From DATLZB01 sp035574175 (lineage in GTDB: Bacteria > Pseudomonadota > Alphaproteobacteria > Rhizobiales > Hyphomicrobiaceae): DNA of 64,000 nucleotides. This document shows positions 50,442-58,867 of the stretch, in pieces (the stretch's first letter is position 1; the number at the start of each line of letters is the position of its first letter). The DNA lies in the NCBI GenBank assembly GCA_035574175.1, contig DATLZB010000109.1, positions 7,087-71,086 of the forward strand, written 5' to 3'. Position numbers and translations under genes: made by a program. The notes under the pieces are model-generated. The model saw only the letters and a program-made list of their open reading frames with translations. It was not told the origin of the DNA and did not search any database.

Positions 50442-51194
50442 GTGCCGACATTCAACTCAGACGGTGTCGAGATCGCCTACGTTGACAGCGGCGCGGGCGA
50501 GCCGGTGCTGCTCATTCACGGCTTTGCTTCCAACCTGCGCGTGAATTGGGTGGACACGGGCTGGATCGCCTTTCTCAACGGCGCCGGTTTCCGCGTGATC
50601 GCGCTCGACAACCGCGGACACGGACAGAGCGCCAAGCTCTATCGGCGCGAGGACTATGGGGCGCCGATCATGGCCGAAGACGCCCGCCGCCTGCTCGACC
50701 ATCTGTCGATTTCGCGCGCCGACGTCATGGGCTACTCGATGGGCGCGCGCATCGCCGCGTTCCTCGCCCTGCGCCATCCTGAGCGCGTTCGCAGCGCCAT
50801 CTTCGCCGGGCTCGGCATCAACATGGTGCGCGGCATGGCCGGTACCGGGCCCATTGCGCGTGCCCTCGAAGCAGAAAGCATCGAGGACGTGACAAACCCG
50901 ACCGCACGCACCTTCCGCGCCTTCGCGGAACAGACGAAGAGCGATCTGAAGGCGCTCGCCGCCTGCATGCGCTCCTCACGCGAGCCGCTGACGGCCGAGG
51001 CGCTGGCCAGGCTTGCCTGTCCGGTGCTGGTCGCCGTCGGCACGATGGACGTGATCGGCGGCTCGGCGAAAGAGCTTGCCGCTCTCATTCCTGGCGCCGA
51101 GGCGCTCGAGATCAGGGACCGCGATCACATGAAGACGGTGGGCGACCGCAGCTACAAGGAGGGGGTGCTGGACTTCCTGCGACGGCGCCCGTGA
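50442..51194 (+). CDS. Alpha/beta hydrolase fold protein
   Basis: A 250-residue hydrolase with the classical features missing in the two at 2-5 kb: oxyanion 'LLIHGFAS' (23-30), nucleophile Ser99 in 'MGYSMGARIAA', and a C-terminal His in 'RDRDHMKTVGD'. 'NRGHGQSAK' is the usual loop before the nucleophile. The acid residue may be Asp in 'VGTMDVI'. The start is GTG 50442 with GAGGAGG about 11 bases upstream. It is divergent from the zinc-finger gene. The substrate is unknown. Confidence 0.88.
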   Translation: MPTFNSDGVEIAYVDSGAGEPVLLIHGFASNLRVNWVDTGWIAFLNGAGFRVIALDNRGHGQSAKLYRREDYGAPIMAEDARRLLDHLSISRADVMGYSMGARIAAFLALRHPERVRSAIFAGLGINMVRGMAGTGPIARALEAESIEDVTNPTARTFRAFAEQTKSDLKALAACMRSSREPLTAEALARLACPVLVAVGTMDVIGGSAKELAALIPGAEALEIRDRDHMKTVGDRSYKEGVLDFLRRRP

Positions 51195-51500
51195 GGTGGA
51201 CAGGTCAGCGCGTAAAGGCCTCCGCAAGTCGACGGGCGCTGCGCAATGCTCCAACGGGGGCTTGACGGCGATCGCCTGCCGAAAACTGCGGAGGCCTTCC
51301 GCTCAAGACTCATACGCAACTTGTACGAAAACGCACTTACGGCCCCGGACACCTAGCAAATCTTGCCGGGTTGCGTCTCGAACAATCGGCAGCAGCCGAT
51401 AATAACCTGTGGATAAGAAGGCCTTTGCCAAACCGTCGTCTTGTCCGTTCACGAATCGCCACTCTTTGCCAGTCGATCTCGCCTGTGGCAGGTTTGAGCC
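51195..51500. other. Intergenic region with inverted repeat
   Basis: 306 bases between the alpha/beta hydrolase and the VWA gene. It contains a 12-base inverted repeat (see next entry) and one perfect DnaA-box sequence TGTGGATAA at 51408-51416. The right half should hold the promoter of the VWA gene. No coding region was supported. Confidence 0.5.
51215..51298. repeat. 12-base inverted repeat with 60-base loop, possible structured RNA
   Basis: AAGGCCTCCGCA (51215-51226) and its exact complement (51287-51298) enclose 60 bases that include the further self-complementary segment GGCGATCGCC (51267-51276). The distance and perfect arms suggest a folded RNA or large terminator after the alpha/beta hydrolase stop. 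It matches no RNA family I know. Confidence 0.45.
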
Positions 51501-52322
51501 ATGAAGGTGCTGATCGAAGCGGGCTGGGCCGCGCTTGCGGTGCTCCTGTTTGCCGCCTTGAGCCCGGCGGCCCAGGCGGAAGTGGAGGTCGATCTCCAAC
51601 TCGTTCTGGCCGTGGACGTTTCCTACTCGATGGATATCGAGGAACAGCGTCTCCAGCGCGACGGCTACGTGGCCGCGTTGCGCGACCCCACCATTCTCAA
51701 GGCGATCAAATCGGGCTTTCACGGCCGCATCGCGGTTACCTATCTCGAATGGGCAGGTCCGGAGACGCAGACCGTGATCGTGCCCTGGACGGCCATCGAC
51801 GGCGCCGAAAGCGCGGAGACGGTTGCTGCGGTGCTTGCCGAACGTCCGCCCAACCGGCTGCGCATGACCTCGATCTCGAGCGCCCTTGCTTTCGCCGGCC
51901 GGCAGTTTGAAAACTCCGGCTTTCGCGGCGGCAGGCGCGTCATCGACATTTCCGGCGATGGAGTCAACAACTCCGGGCCGGTCGTTGCACCCATTCGCGA
52001 GGAGATCATCGCACGGGGCATCGTCATCAACGGCTTGCCGGTGATGGTGCGCCCTGGCTCGTCGTGGAACGCCTACGACATCATGGATCTCGACGTGTAC
52101 TACGCGAACTGCGTGATCGGCGGTGAAGGGGCGTTCATGATTCCGATCAGGAACGCGTCGGAGTTCATTACCGCCACGCGGCAGAAGCTGCTGCTTGAGA
52201 TTTCCGGGCTCATGCCCGAGCCGCGGCTCTACAAGGCGCAACTACGCCTGCAGCCCGCCCCTGCCGACTGCCTCGCCGCTGAGCGGCGCATCCAGCGCGA
52301 CTTTGACGGCTGGCGCCGGTGA
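51501..52322 (+). CDS. DUF1194 domain-containing VWA-like secreted protein
   Basis: A 273-residue exported protein with a signal peptide ending at 'AAQAEV'. The mature part is a von Willebrand factor A-type domain with MIDAS motif 'DVSYS' (Asp39, Ser41, Ser43), and 'RVIDISGDGVNNSG' later for the metal site. This is the pattern of DUF1194, a family common in alphaproteobacteria with an unknown role, likely adhesion or metal-dependent binding. Cys residues near 'YANCVIGG' and the C-terminus could form a disulfide. It precedes an extensin-like gene on the same strand. Confidence 0.88.
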   Translation: MKVLIEAGWAALAVLLFAALSPAAQAEVEVDLQLVLAVDVSYSMDIEEQRLQRDGYVAALRDPTILKAIKSGFHGRIAVTYLEWAGPETQTVIVPWTAIDGAESAETVAAVLAERPPNRLRMTSISSALAFAGRQFENSGFRGGRRVIDISGDGVNNSGPVVAPIREEIIARGIVINGLPVMVRPGSSWNAYDIMDLDVYYANCVIGGEGAFMIPIRNASEFITATRQKLLLEISGLMPEPRLYKAQLRLQPAPADCLAAERRIQRDFDGWRR

Positions 52323-52401
52323 TATCCGGCCGGGCGCGGATCTGACCGGCCGTACTCCATTTACCGTTTGTTAGCGTTACCGCGGCTAGCGTCGCGGCCA
52401 A

Positions 52402-53073
52402 ATGTATCGTGGTCGCGTTGTCCTGTTTGCGTTTGTCGCTGTCGGGGGGCTGCTCGCATGGGGGTGCAGCCAGGCGCCCTATTTCGTCGCCAAGTACGAG
52501 CCCTGGCGCGAGCAGGAGGAGCGGGCTTGCCTCGTCTCTGGCCATGTTCGCGAGAGCCAGTTCCTGTTGAGCCGGGTGTCGCTTGGCGGCCCGAGCGCCT
52601 GCGGCGCCCTTCAGCCCTTCGAGATGTGGGCCGCCGCCAACGGCCGCGTCGCGCTGGAGCCGCGCGCTCTGTTGCGCTGTAACATGATCCCCGCGGTCGA
52701 GCGCTGGGTGCAGGGCGTGGTCGAGCCGGCTGCGCGCTACTACTACCGCGTGCCGGTGGTTGGGCTGAAGGTTGTCGGTTCCTACAGTTGCCGGCCGATC
52801 AACAACCAATACGGCGGCAAGCTCTCCGAGCACGGCCACGCCAACGCGATCGATATCGCCGAGTTCCGGCTGGCCGATGGTCGGCGCGTCAGCGTGCGCG
52901 AGGGCTGGTACGGCGATCCGCGCGACCGCGCCTTCCTGCGCTCGGTCCACAGCGGCGCCTGCCGCGAGTTCACCACCGTGCTCGGCCCCGACAACGACCG
53001 CTTTCACCACGACCATTTCCACCTCGACCTCGCCCGCCGCGGCAGCGACGGCAACGAGCGCTACTGCAAGTAA
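52402..53073 (+). CDS. Extensin-like (D,D-carboxypeptidase-fold) protein, probable lipoprotein
   Basis: A 223-residue protein with an N-terminal hydrophobic segment ending 'LLAWGCSQ', a possible lipobox with Cys22. The domain matches the extensin-like C-terminal family: 'AACGALQPFEMWAA'-type region, 'GSYSCRPINN', then 'LSEHGHANAIDIAEF' and 'FHHDHFHLDLARR'. The His/Asp set in the last two motifs resembles M15-type zinc peptidases acting on peptidoglycan, so cell-wall activity is plausible but not shown. It follows the VWA gene by 79 bp. Confidence 0.87.
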   Translation: MYRGRVVLFAFVAVGGLLAWGCSQAPYFVAKYEPWREQEERACLVSGHVRESQFLLSRVSLGGPSACGALQPFEMWAAANGRVALEPRALLRCNMIPAVERWVQGVVEPAARYYYRVPVVGLKVVGSYSCRPINNQYGGKLSEHGHANAIDIAEFRLADGRRVSVREGWYGDPRDRAFLRSVHSGACREFTTVLGPDNDRFHHDHFHLDLARRGSDGNERYCK

Positions 53074-53107
53074 CCGCCGATCCCGCCGGGATGGAACGGG
53101 CGGTTCC

Positions 53108-53407
53108 TCAGGCGCTCCTTGCGATCACGATGTGCGTGGCGCCGGACGTGGGCACGTGCTCGGTGCGCCGATAGCCGAGCCTCAGCAGGTCGATCCCGGA
53201 GAAAAGGTGCTCGCTTGATCCGAGGAGCACCGGGGCGACCGCGAAATGCATCGCGTCGATCAGTCGGGCGCGGAGATACTGGCGGATGGCGGCGACGCCG
53301 CCGCCGAGCCTGACATCCTTTCCGTTCGCAGCCCGGCGAGCGCGCTCGAGTGCGGCTTCGATGCCGTCGGTGACGAAATGAAAGGTCGTGCCGCCCGGCT
53401 TGCCCAT
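53108..53407 (-). pseudogene. N-terminally truncated RibD-C/dihydrofolate reductase-like protein
   Basis: The 99-residue reading frame matches only the C-terminal half of the family: 'GGTTFHFVTDGIEAALERAR', 'DVRLGGGVAAIRQYLRARLIDAMHFAVAPVLLG' and 'GYRRTEHV...ATHIVI'. Normal relatives have about 200 residues, starting with a 'SLDG' NADPH-binding strand. Upstream of 53407 the frame continues briefly without similarity, so the first half is gone and the remainder is probably not functional. The caspase-like gene is divergent, just beyond. Confidence 0.68.
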
Positions 53408-53600
53408 GGCGGGCCTGGGCGGTCCACCCGGACAGCACGGCCGCCGTTCGGCTCAAGCGACACTCTCCGACATCTGGTGTTGTCGTATAGCAACGGCCAG
53501 AACCTGCGCTAACTTGCTAGAGTGGCGTTGGTTGGGTCGCGCGCAAACGTCCCATCGCTGCGGCCCCGTTTCCTATCCGATCGAGCGAGGGAGGCCTGTC

Positions 53601-55208
53601 ATGCTGCCGCAGCCAGAGGTCCACCGCCGCGCGCTCGTCGTCGGCAATGCGGCTTATCCCGGCGCGCCGCTGCGCAATCCGAGCAACGATGCCACCGCGC
53701 TGGCAAAGAAGCTCGCCGAGCTGGGCTTCGAAGTGCGCACCGAGCTTGATCTCAGCGGCGAGCAGTTTCGCCGTGTGGTGGGCGAGTTCTGCAACGACCT
53801 CGCCAAAATCAGCCAGCAAGGCGCGGTAACCGAGGGTGTGTTCTTCTACGCCGGGCACGGCCTGCAGGTCGACGGAGAAAATTACCTGCTGCCCATCGAC
53901 GGGCAGATCTATTCCAAGCTCGACCTGAAGCAGCAGACGGTCGATCTCGCCGCAGTGCTGGAAGCCCTCGGTGCCGCAGCGCGCACCAGCGTCGTGATCC
54001 TCGACTGCTGCCGCGACAATCCTCTGCCGCGCACGCTGGCGCCGGGCGGGCTGTCGCGCTCGCTAAGCACGGGTCAGGGTCTTGCCAACGTGCGGGCGCC
54101 CAAAGGGGTCTATGTCGCCTTCGCCACGCAGCCGCACTTCGTGGCTCTCGACGGCACCGGCATGAACAGCCCGTTCACCGAGGCGCTGCTCGAGTACATC
54201 GACGATTCCGGCAAGCACGTCACCGAAGTGATGATGGACGTGCGCAAGGCCGTCTACGACAAGACCGGCGGTCAGCAGATCCCGTGGGATCACTCGGCGC
54301 TGTTCGAGCCGTTCCGCTTCGCACCGGGGACCCCCGCCGACGTCCGCGGTCTCGACGAGGCCGAGCGCGACCGGCTTCGCCAAGAGCAGGAGCGTGCCCG
54401 CGAGGACAGCTACTGGGAGGTGCTGAAGACCAGCCGGGACCCGGACTTCATCCAGAACTTCCTCGTGCAATATCCAAACAGCCGCTATCGCTCCGCCGCC
54501 CTCGACCGCATCGATCAGCTCAAGGCGCGCGCTCAGCTCAGGCGCTGGGTGCCGATCATCGCCTTGCTGTTCCTCGCCATCTATTCAGTGCAGCTCTATG
54601 GCCGCTTCACCATTCTCAGGGAGGCTGACATCCTCGGCAGCGACATCACGCCGGCGATCTCGCCGGACGAGGATGAGCGCGACGCGCCGGCGTTCGGCTA
54701 TCGTACGAGCCTGTTCTGGTGCCGTGCCTACTGCTACTGGGACTCCCTGTTCGGCGATCCGCCCTGCGCTGCATTCAGCTACGAAAACGGCGTCTGCTAT
54801 CCGAAGTTCGCGGCCGAGTTCTACGGTCCCGCTCCGGTTCATTCGGAGGTGATGCCGGGCTTCGGAGCGCCGGTGCAATCCAAGTTCCGCCTGTTGTGGG
54901 ACCGGGCGCTGCGCGGCGACCCGGTGGCGGAGGCGGACGTCGCCAAGGGGGCGGGCCGCAAGCTCAAACAGCGTTACGACACGGAGACCGACCGCACCTA
55001 CTTCAGGGTCGAGCGCGCCTCAGAGTGCCAGTCGATCTGTGCCAATCTTCCGGGGATCTGCAAAGGCTTCACGCACACGCGGCAAACGCTGCAGTGCGAA
55101 CTCTTCGGCACCTTGCGCGGGGTGGTGAAGAACGCCGACAGCGGGCTCCATGTGCACGTGCCGGCCACCTACAGCGGCTGCCCCGAGACGGAGCCCAACT
55201 GCAACTGA
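53601..55208 (+). CDS. Membrane-anchored caspase-like (metacaspase-type) protein with Cys-rich C-terminal domain
   Basis: A 535-residue protein. Residues 8-240 form a peptidase C14-type domain with catalytic His86 ('YAGHGLQ') and Cys137 ('LDCCRDNP', the DxCR motif). Residues 250-312 are a charged, coiled-coil-prone linker with 'YWEVLKTSRDPDFIQNFLVQYPNSRY', typical of such proteins. A single membrane helix follows (about 316-334), then a 200-residue region with two Cys-rich segments resembling PAN/Apple modules (Cys374, 378, 389, 399 and a second set near the end). The likely topology is peptidase inside, Cys-rich domain in the periplasm. ATG 53601 follows GAGGGAGG. Confidence 0.86.
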   Translation: MLPQPEVHRRALVVGNAAYPGAPLRNPSNDATALAKKLAELGFEVRTELDLSGEQFRRVVGEFCNDLAKISQQGAVTEGVFFYAGHGLQVDGENYLLPIDGQIYSKLDLKQQTVDLAAVLEALGAAARTSVVILDCCRDNPLPRTLAPGGLSRSLSTGQGLANVRAPKGVYVAFATQPHFVALDGTGMNSPFTEALLEYIDDSGKHVTEVMMDVRKAVYDKTGGQQIPWDHSALFEPFRFAPGTPADVRGLDEAERDRLRQEQERAREDSYWEVLKTSRDPDFIQNFLVQYPNSRYRSAALDRIDQLKARAQLRRWVPIIALLFLAIYSVQLYGRFTILREADILGSDITPAISPDEDERDAPAFGYRTSLFWCRAYCYWDSLFGDPPCAAFSYENGVCYPKFAAEFYGPAPVHSEVMPGFGAPVQSKFRLLWDRALRGDPVAEADVAKGAGRKLKQRYDTETDRTYFRVERASECQSICANLPGICKGFTHTRQTLQCELFGTLRGVVKNADSGLHVHVPATYSGCPETEPNCN

Positions 55209-55262
55209 GGCGCTGCATTCCGTCTCGATGGCTCTCGTCAGCGCCAGCCGGGCGAGGCCGGC

Positions 55263-56627
55263 TCAATCCAACTCGCGGATCTTGAAGTGCAGTCCGCCCT
55301 TGGGGGTGAGCGTGACGGTGGCGTTGACCGGGGCCGGGACGGGACCGACGTACTCGGGGCGGAAGCGCCTGAGCAGGATCGACAGGGCGAGCGTGTTCTC
55401 GACTTGGCTCATGGCGCCGCCGATGCAGCTGCGCTTGCCGGCACCGAAGGGCAAATAGCTGTACTTGACCCGCTTCCTGGCACCGTCGCCCAGCCAGCGC
55501 TCGGGGCGGAACTCCTCCGGTTCTTCCCAGAACTTCGGGTTGTGGTGGGCGCCGTAGGCGAACATCACCACGCGGTCACCGGGACGGATGGACTTGCCGT
55601 CGATGGTATCGGGTTCGGCGGCAACGCGGATCAGCCCCCAAATCGGCGGATAGAGCCGCATCGTCTCCTGGATGACCGCACGAGTGTAGGCAAGGGCGGA
55701 GTAGTCAGCCGCGGTCGGGGCGCGGTCGCCCACCACCTCCTCGCCTTCGCGGCGGATGCGCTCGGCGGCCTCGCCGTGCAGCCAAGTGAGATAAAGGGCC
55801 CAGGCGAGCGTCACCGCCGTGGTCTCGGTACCGGCCCACAGGTACTGCTTCAGCTCGTCGATGGCCTGCTGACGGTCGAATTCGGGAACGGCCGGATCGG
55901 CAACCGCTGCCTCGATCATCTTGAGCAAGGTGCGCTCGCGGCCCTCGCGCGGGTTGGCCGCCATCACTTCGGGCGGCACGCCGGCCCACACCTCCATGGC
56001 CTTGGCCGCGTCCTCCTCGCCGACCTCGACCAGCTCGCCCGCCTGCATCCGCAAGCGGATCGATTTGTGGTTCATGACGTCGGTGTAGGTCTTGACGCAC
56101 TTGAACACCACATGCGGGTTGAACGGCATGTCGCGGTCGAAGAGCGCCTTGCAGATCATGTCGGCGGCGAGCGTCCAGGTCTGCTCGACCATCTCCACCG
56201 TCTCGCCAGTCCGCGCCAGCTTGCCCCACAGCTCCATCTTGGAGCGGATGGCGGCGAGGAAATAGGGAATGTACTCGCCGAACATGTCGGGATGGAACGC
56301 CGGCTGTTGCGGCATGCGGATCTTTTGCCACAGCGCGCCGTCGTGGGTGATCATCGACTTGCCGAAGATCGGCTTCAGGCCATCGAAATACTTGATGTAG
56401 TTATCGGCCTTGGTGACCAGAACGTGCTTGAAGTGCTCGGGGTCGGACAGGAACACCACCCGTTCGTTGCCGATGTTGACCGCGATCACGCTGCCATAGC
56501 GCTCGGTCATCGCCATCAGCGTTCGCATCGGGTTGTGGGGGTCGCTCTTAAGGAGCGTCGTCAGCTTGAACCAAACGCTCGACTCCGCGCCGAGCTGGTG
56601 CGCCTGTGTCGGTGTGGCTGCGTTCAT
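55263..56627 (-). CDS. Cytochrome P450
   Basis: A 454-residue P450. The oxygen-binding I helix is 'LWAGTETTAVTLAWALYL', the ExxR pair is in 'VIQETMRLYPP', 'FRPERWLGD' is the aromatic-region motif, and the heme loop 'LPFGAGKRSCIGG' has the axial Cys. The long F-G region and helix pattern suggest a fatty acid or terpenoid-type hydroxylase, but the substrate cannot be told. No ferredoxin or reductase gene is next to it. It stands alone with 237 bp upstream containing no other gene. Confidence 0.95.
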   Translation of the reverse strand: MNAATPTQAHQLGAESSVWFKLTTLLKSDPHNPMRTLMAMTERYGSVIAVNIGNERVVFLSDPEHFKHVLVTKADNYIKYFDGLKPIFGKSMITHDGALWQKIRMPQQPAFHPDMFGEYIPYFLAAIRSKMELWGKLARTGETVEMVEQTWTLAADMICKALFDRDMPFNPHVVFKCVKTYTDVMNHKSIRLRMQAGELVEVGEEDAAKAMEVWAGVPPEVMAANPREGRERTLLKMIEAAVADPAVPEFDRQQAIDELKQYLWAGTETTAVTLAWALYLTWLHGEAAERIRREGEEVVGDRAPTAADYSALAYTRAVIQETMRLYPPIWGLIRVAAEPDTIDGKSIRPGDRVVMFAYGAHHNPKFWEEPEEFRPERWLGDGARKRVKYSYLPFGAGKRSCIGGAMSQVENTLALSILLRRFRPEYVGPVPAPVNATVTLTPKGGLHFKIRELD

Positions 56628-56864
56628 CGCTCAGATCGTTCTGTTGTGGTCGCAACGGAGCCTCATCGGGCCCTTCCCGCTGGACGGCATCCTTCCGCCC
56701 GGGGACCGTGCATCGATCGCCGACCCGGATCGAGAATCCTTCCGGGGACGGGGCTTGTGGCGGCCGCAATCCGTGCCTAACACCAGCTCCAGCACCATGT
56801 CCATAGACCCATGGTAGTGCGGCAAGGAGGCGCCATGTGGCCCATCCACAGCATCCGTTTCATA

Positions 56865-57554
56865 CTATGTTGCTCTAAAGCCTCTCTCCAACGGGGGCGA
56901 GAAAAGGGCGTCCTGCTGGTAAACGCCACCCGACGTGATAACGCGGCCGCCCTCCATCCTGGCTGTTCCCTCCGAAACAAGGCGCAGCGCCAGCGGATAA
57001 AGCCGGTGCTCCGCTTCCAGGACGCGGGCCGCCAGACTGTCGGGCGTATCATCGGTGGCGACCGCAACTGCTGCTTGCGCGACGATTGGCCCGGCGTCCA
57101 TCTCCGGCACCACGAAGTGCACGGTGCAGCCGGAAATCCTGACCCCGGCCGCCAGCACGCGAGCGTGCGTATCAAGGCCGGGAAAGGCCGGCAGCAGCGA
57201 GGGATGGATGTTGAGCATGCGGCCCGCCCAAGCCTCGACGAAGGGGCCCGTGAGCAGCCGCATGAACCCGGCAAGGCACACCAGCTCGGCCTGCATCTCC
57301 TCGAGCGCGGCGCCGAGCGCCGCCTCGAAGGCCTCGCGCGTCGCATGGGCCCGGTGATCGATGGCGCGCGCGGGGAGACCCTGAGCGCGGGCCCACGCGA
57401 GCCCAGCCGCCTCGGGCCGATTGGAGACAACACCGACGATGTCGGCCGGATAGGTGGGCTCGCGCGCCGCCTCGACCAGCGCCATCATGTTGGAACCGCG
57501 GCCGGAGATGAGGACGGCGACACGCTTCCTTGGCGTTGTCGGGGTGGCCGTCAT
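56865..57554 (-). CDS. purN: Phosphoribosylglycinamide formyltransferase
   Basis: PurN transfers a formyl group from 10-formyl-THF to GAR in purine synthesis. The 229-residue protein shows 'VAVLISGRGSNMMALVEA', 'VVSNRPEAAGL', 'LAGFMRLL', 'MLNIHPSLLPAFPGL' with the catalytic Asn-His pair, and 'TVHFVVPEMDAGPI' with the Asp. The family is complete. It follows purM by seven bases on the same strand, so the two are one operon. Confidence 0.96.
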   Translation of the reverse strand: MTATPTTPRKRVAVLISGRGSNMMALVEAAREPTYPADIVGVVSNRPEAAGLAWARAQGLPARAIDHRAHATREAFEAALGAALEEMQAELVCLAGFMRLLTGPFVEAWAGRMLNIHPSLLPAFPGLDTHARVLAAGVRISGCTVHFVVPEMDAGPIVAQAAVAVATDDTPDSLAARVLEAEHRLYPLALRLVSEGTARMEGGRVITSGGVYQQDALFSPPLERGFRAT

Positions 57555-57561
57555 CGCACGC

Positions 57562-58677
57562 TCACCCGCTGAGCTTCAGGGTGCCCGAATAGCGCACCGC
57601 ATGCGCGCTGCCTTTGCCCTTGGCCGATACCTTAGGGCCGCTGCCGCGCCCAACCTCGCCGATGAGCAAGGCCCGTTCGCCGGCGGCATTGAGCATCGCC
57701 GTCAGCCGATCCGCCTCGCTGCTCGCCGCAACCGCCACCATGCCGATACCGCAGTTGAATGTGCGCAGCAGCTCCGTCGGGGGAATATGGCCGATGCGAT
57801 GCAGCCAGGCGAACACCGGGGGCGGCGTCCATGCGGAAAGGTCGATGTGCGCGGCAAGCCCGTCGGGCAGCACGCGCGGCAGGTTCTCGGTGAGCCCGCC
57901 GCCGGTGATATGGGCGAGCGCCTTGACTGCGCCCGTGCTGCGGATGGCATCGAGCACGGGCCGCACGTAGATGCGGGTCGGGACCAGCAGAGCCTCGGCA
58001 AGGCCGCGGCTTGCCTCGAACGGCGCCGGGGCGCTCCAGTCGAGCGCAGCGGCTGCGACCAACCGGCGCACGAGCGAGAAGCCGTTCGAATGCAGCCCTG
58101 ATGAGGCGAGCCCGATGAGCACGTCGCCTGTCGCGATGTCGGCGCGCGGCAGGGTCTTGCCGCGTTCCACGGCGCCGACAGCGAAGCCGGCAAGGTCGTA
58201 GTCGCGGCCCGCGTACATGCCGGGCATCTCCGCCGTTTCGCCGCCGATGAGGGCGCAACCCGCCTGCTTGCAGCCCTCGGCGATGCCGCCAATCACCGCT
58301 CTGGCGGTCGCCACGTCGAGCTTGCCGGCAGCGAAATAGTCGAGAAAGAACAGTGGCTCGGCGCCCTGTGCGAGGAGGTCGTTGACGCACATGGCGACAA
58401 GGTCGATGCCGACCGTGCCGTGAATGTCGCTGTCGACGGCGATCTTGATCTTGGTACCGACGCCATCGGTGGCGGCGACCAGCACGGGGTCGGTAAAGCC
58501 GGCGCGCTTCAGATCGAACAGGCCGCCGAAACCGCCAAGGTCGGCATCCGCGCCAGCACGGCGCGTGGCCAGCGCCAGCGGCTTGATGGCCTCAATGAGC
58601 GCGTTGCCGGCCTCGATGTCGACACCGGCATCTTGGTAGCTGACCGGTGTGCCGGGTTGCGACCCGTGCTGCGACAT
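57562..58677 (-). CDS. purM: Phosphoribosylformylglycinamidine cyclo-ligase
   Basis: PurM (AIR synthetase) closes the imidazole ring in purine synthesis using ATP. The 371-residue protein starts 'VSYQDAGVDIEAGNALIEAIKPL', then 'VAATDGVGTKIKIA', 'DLVAMCVNDLLAQGAEPLFFLDYFA', 'GGETAEMPGMY' and 'LASSGLHSNGFSLVR'. ATG 58677 gives the usual N-terminus; a longer upstream frame has no similarity. It is the first gene of the purM-purN operon and divergent from the DUF2066 gene. Confidence 0.96.
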   Translation of the reverse strand: MSQHGSQPGTPVSYQDAGVDIEAGNALIEAIKPLALATRRAGADADLGGFGGLFDLKRAGFTDPVLVAATDGVGTKIKIAVDSDIHGTVGIDLVAMCVNDLLAQGAEPLFFLDYFAAGKLDVATARAVIGGIAEGCKQAGCALIGGETAEMPGMYAGRDYDLAGFAVGAVERGKTLPRADIATGDVLIGLASSGLHSNGFSLVRRLVAAAALDWSAPAPFEASRGLAEALLVPTRIYVRPVLDAIRSTGAVKALAHITGGGLTENLPRVLPDGLAAHIDLSAWTPPPVFAWLHRIGHIPPTELLRTFNCGIGMVAVAASSEADRLTAMLNAAGERALLIGEVGRGSGPKVSAKGKGSAHAVRYSGTLKLSG

Positions 58678-58867
58678 GGCAGCTCTCCCTCTCCCGACGG
58701 CTCCTGGTGCGGGTAGCGCTCGAGCCGGCCGGCGCGAACGCGAGGCGTTGACCGAATCCAACTTTCGCCCCATAGCTCGCGCCAGATCCGGCTCCTAGCA
58801 GAGTATGGATCGGGTGGGCAACAAGCACCCGCCCAGCCTTCCATCAGGGAGGTCCGCAATCGGAACG

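Noticed and set aside
51408..51416. Perfect DnaA box TGTGGATAA
   Set aside because: A single box without a cluster, AT-rich unwinding region or replication gene next to it does not indicate an origin.
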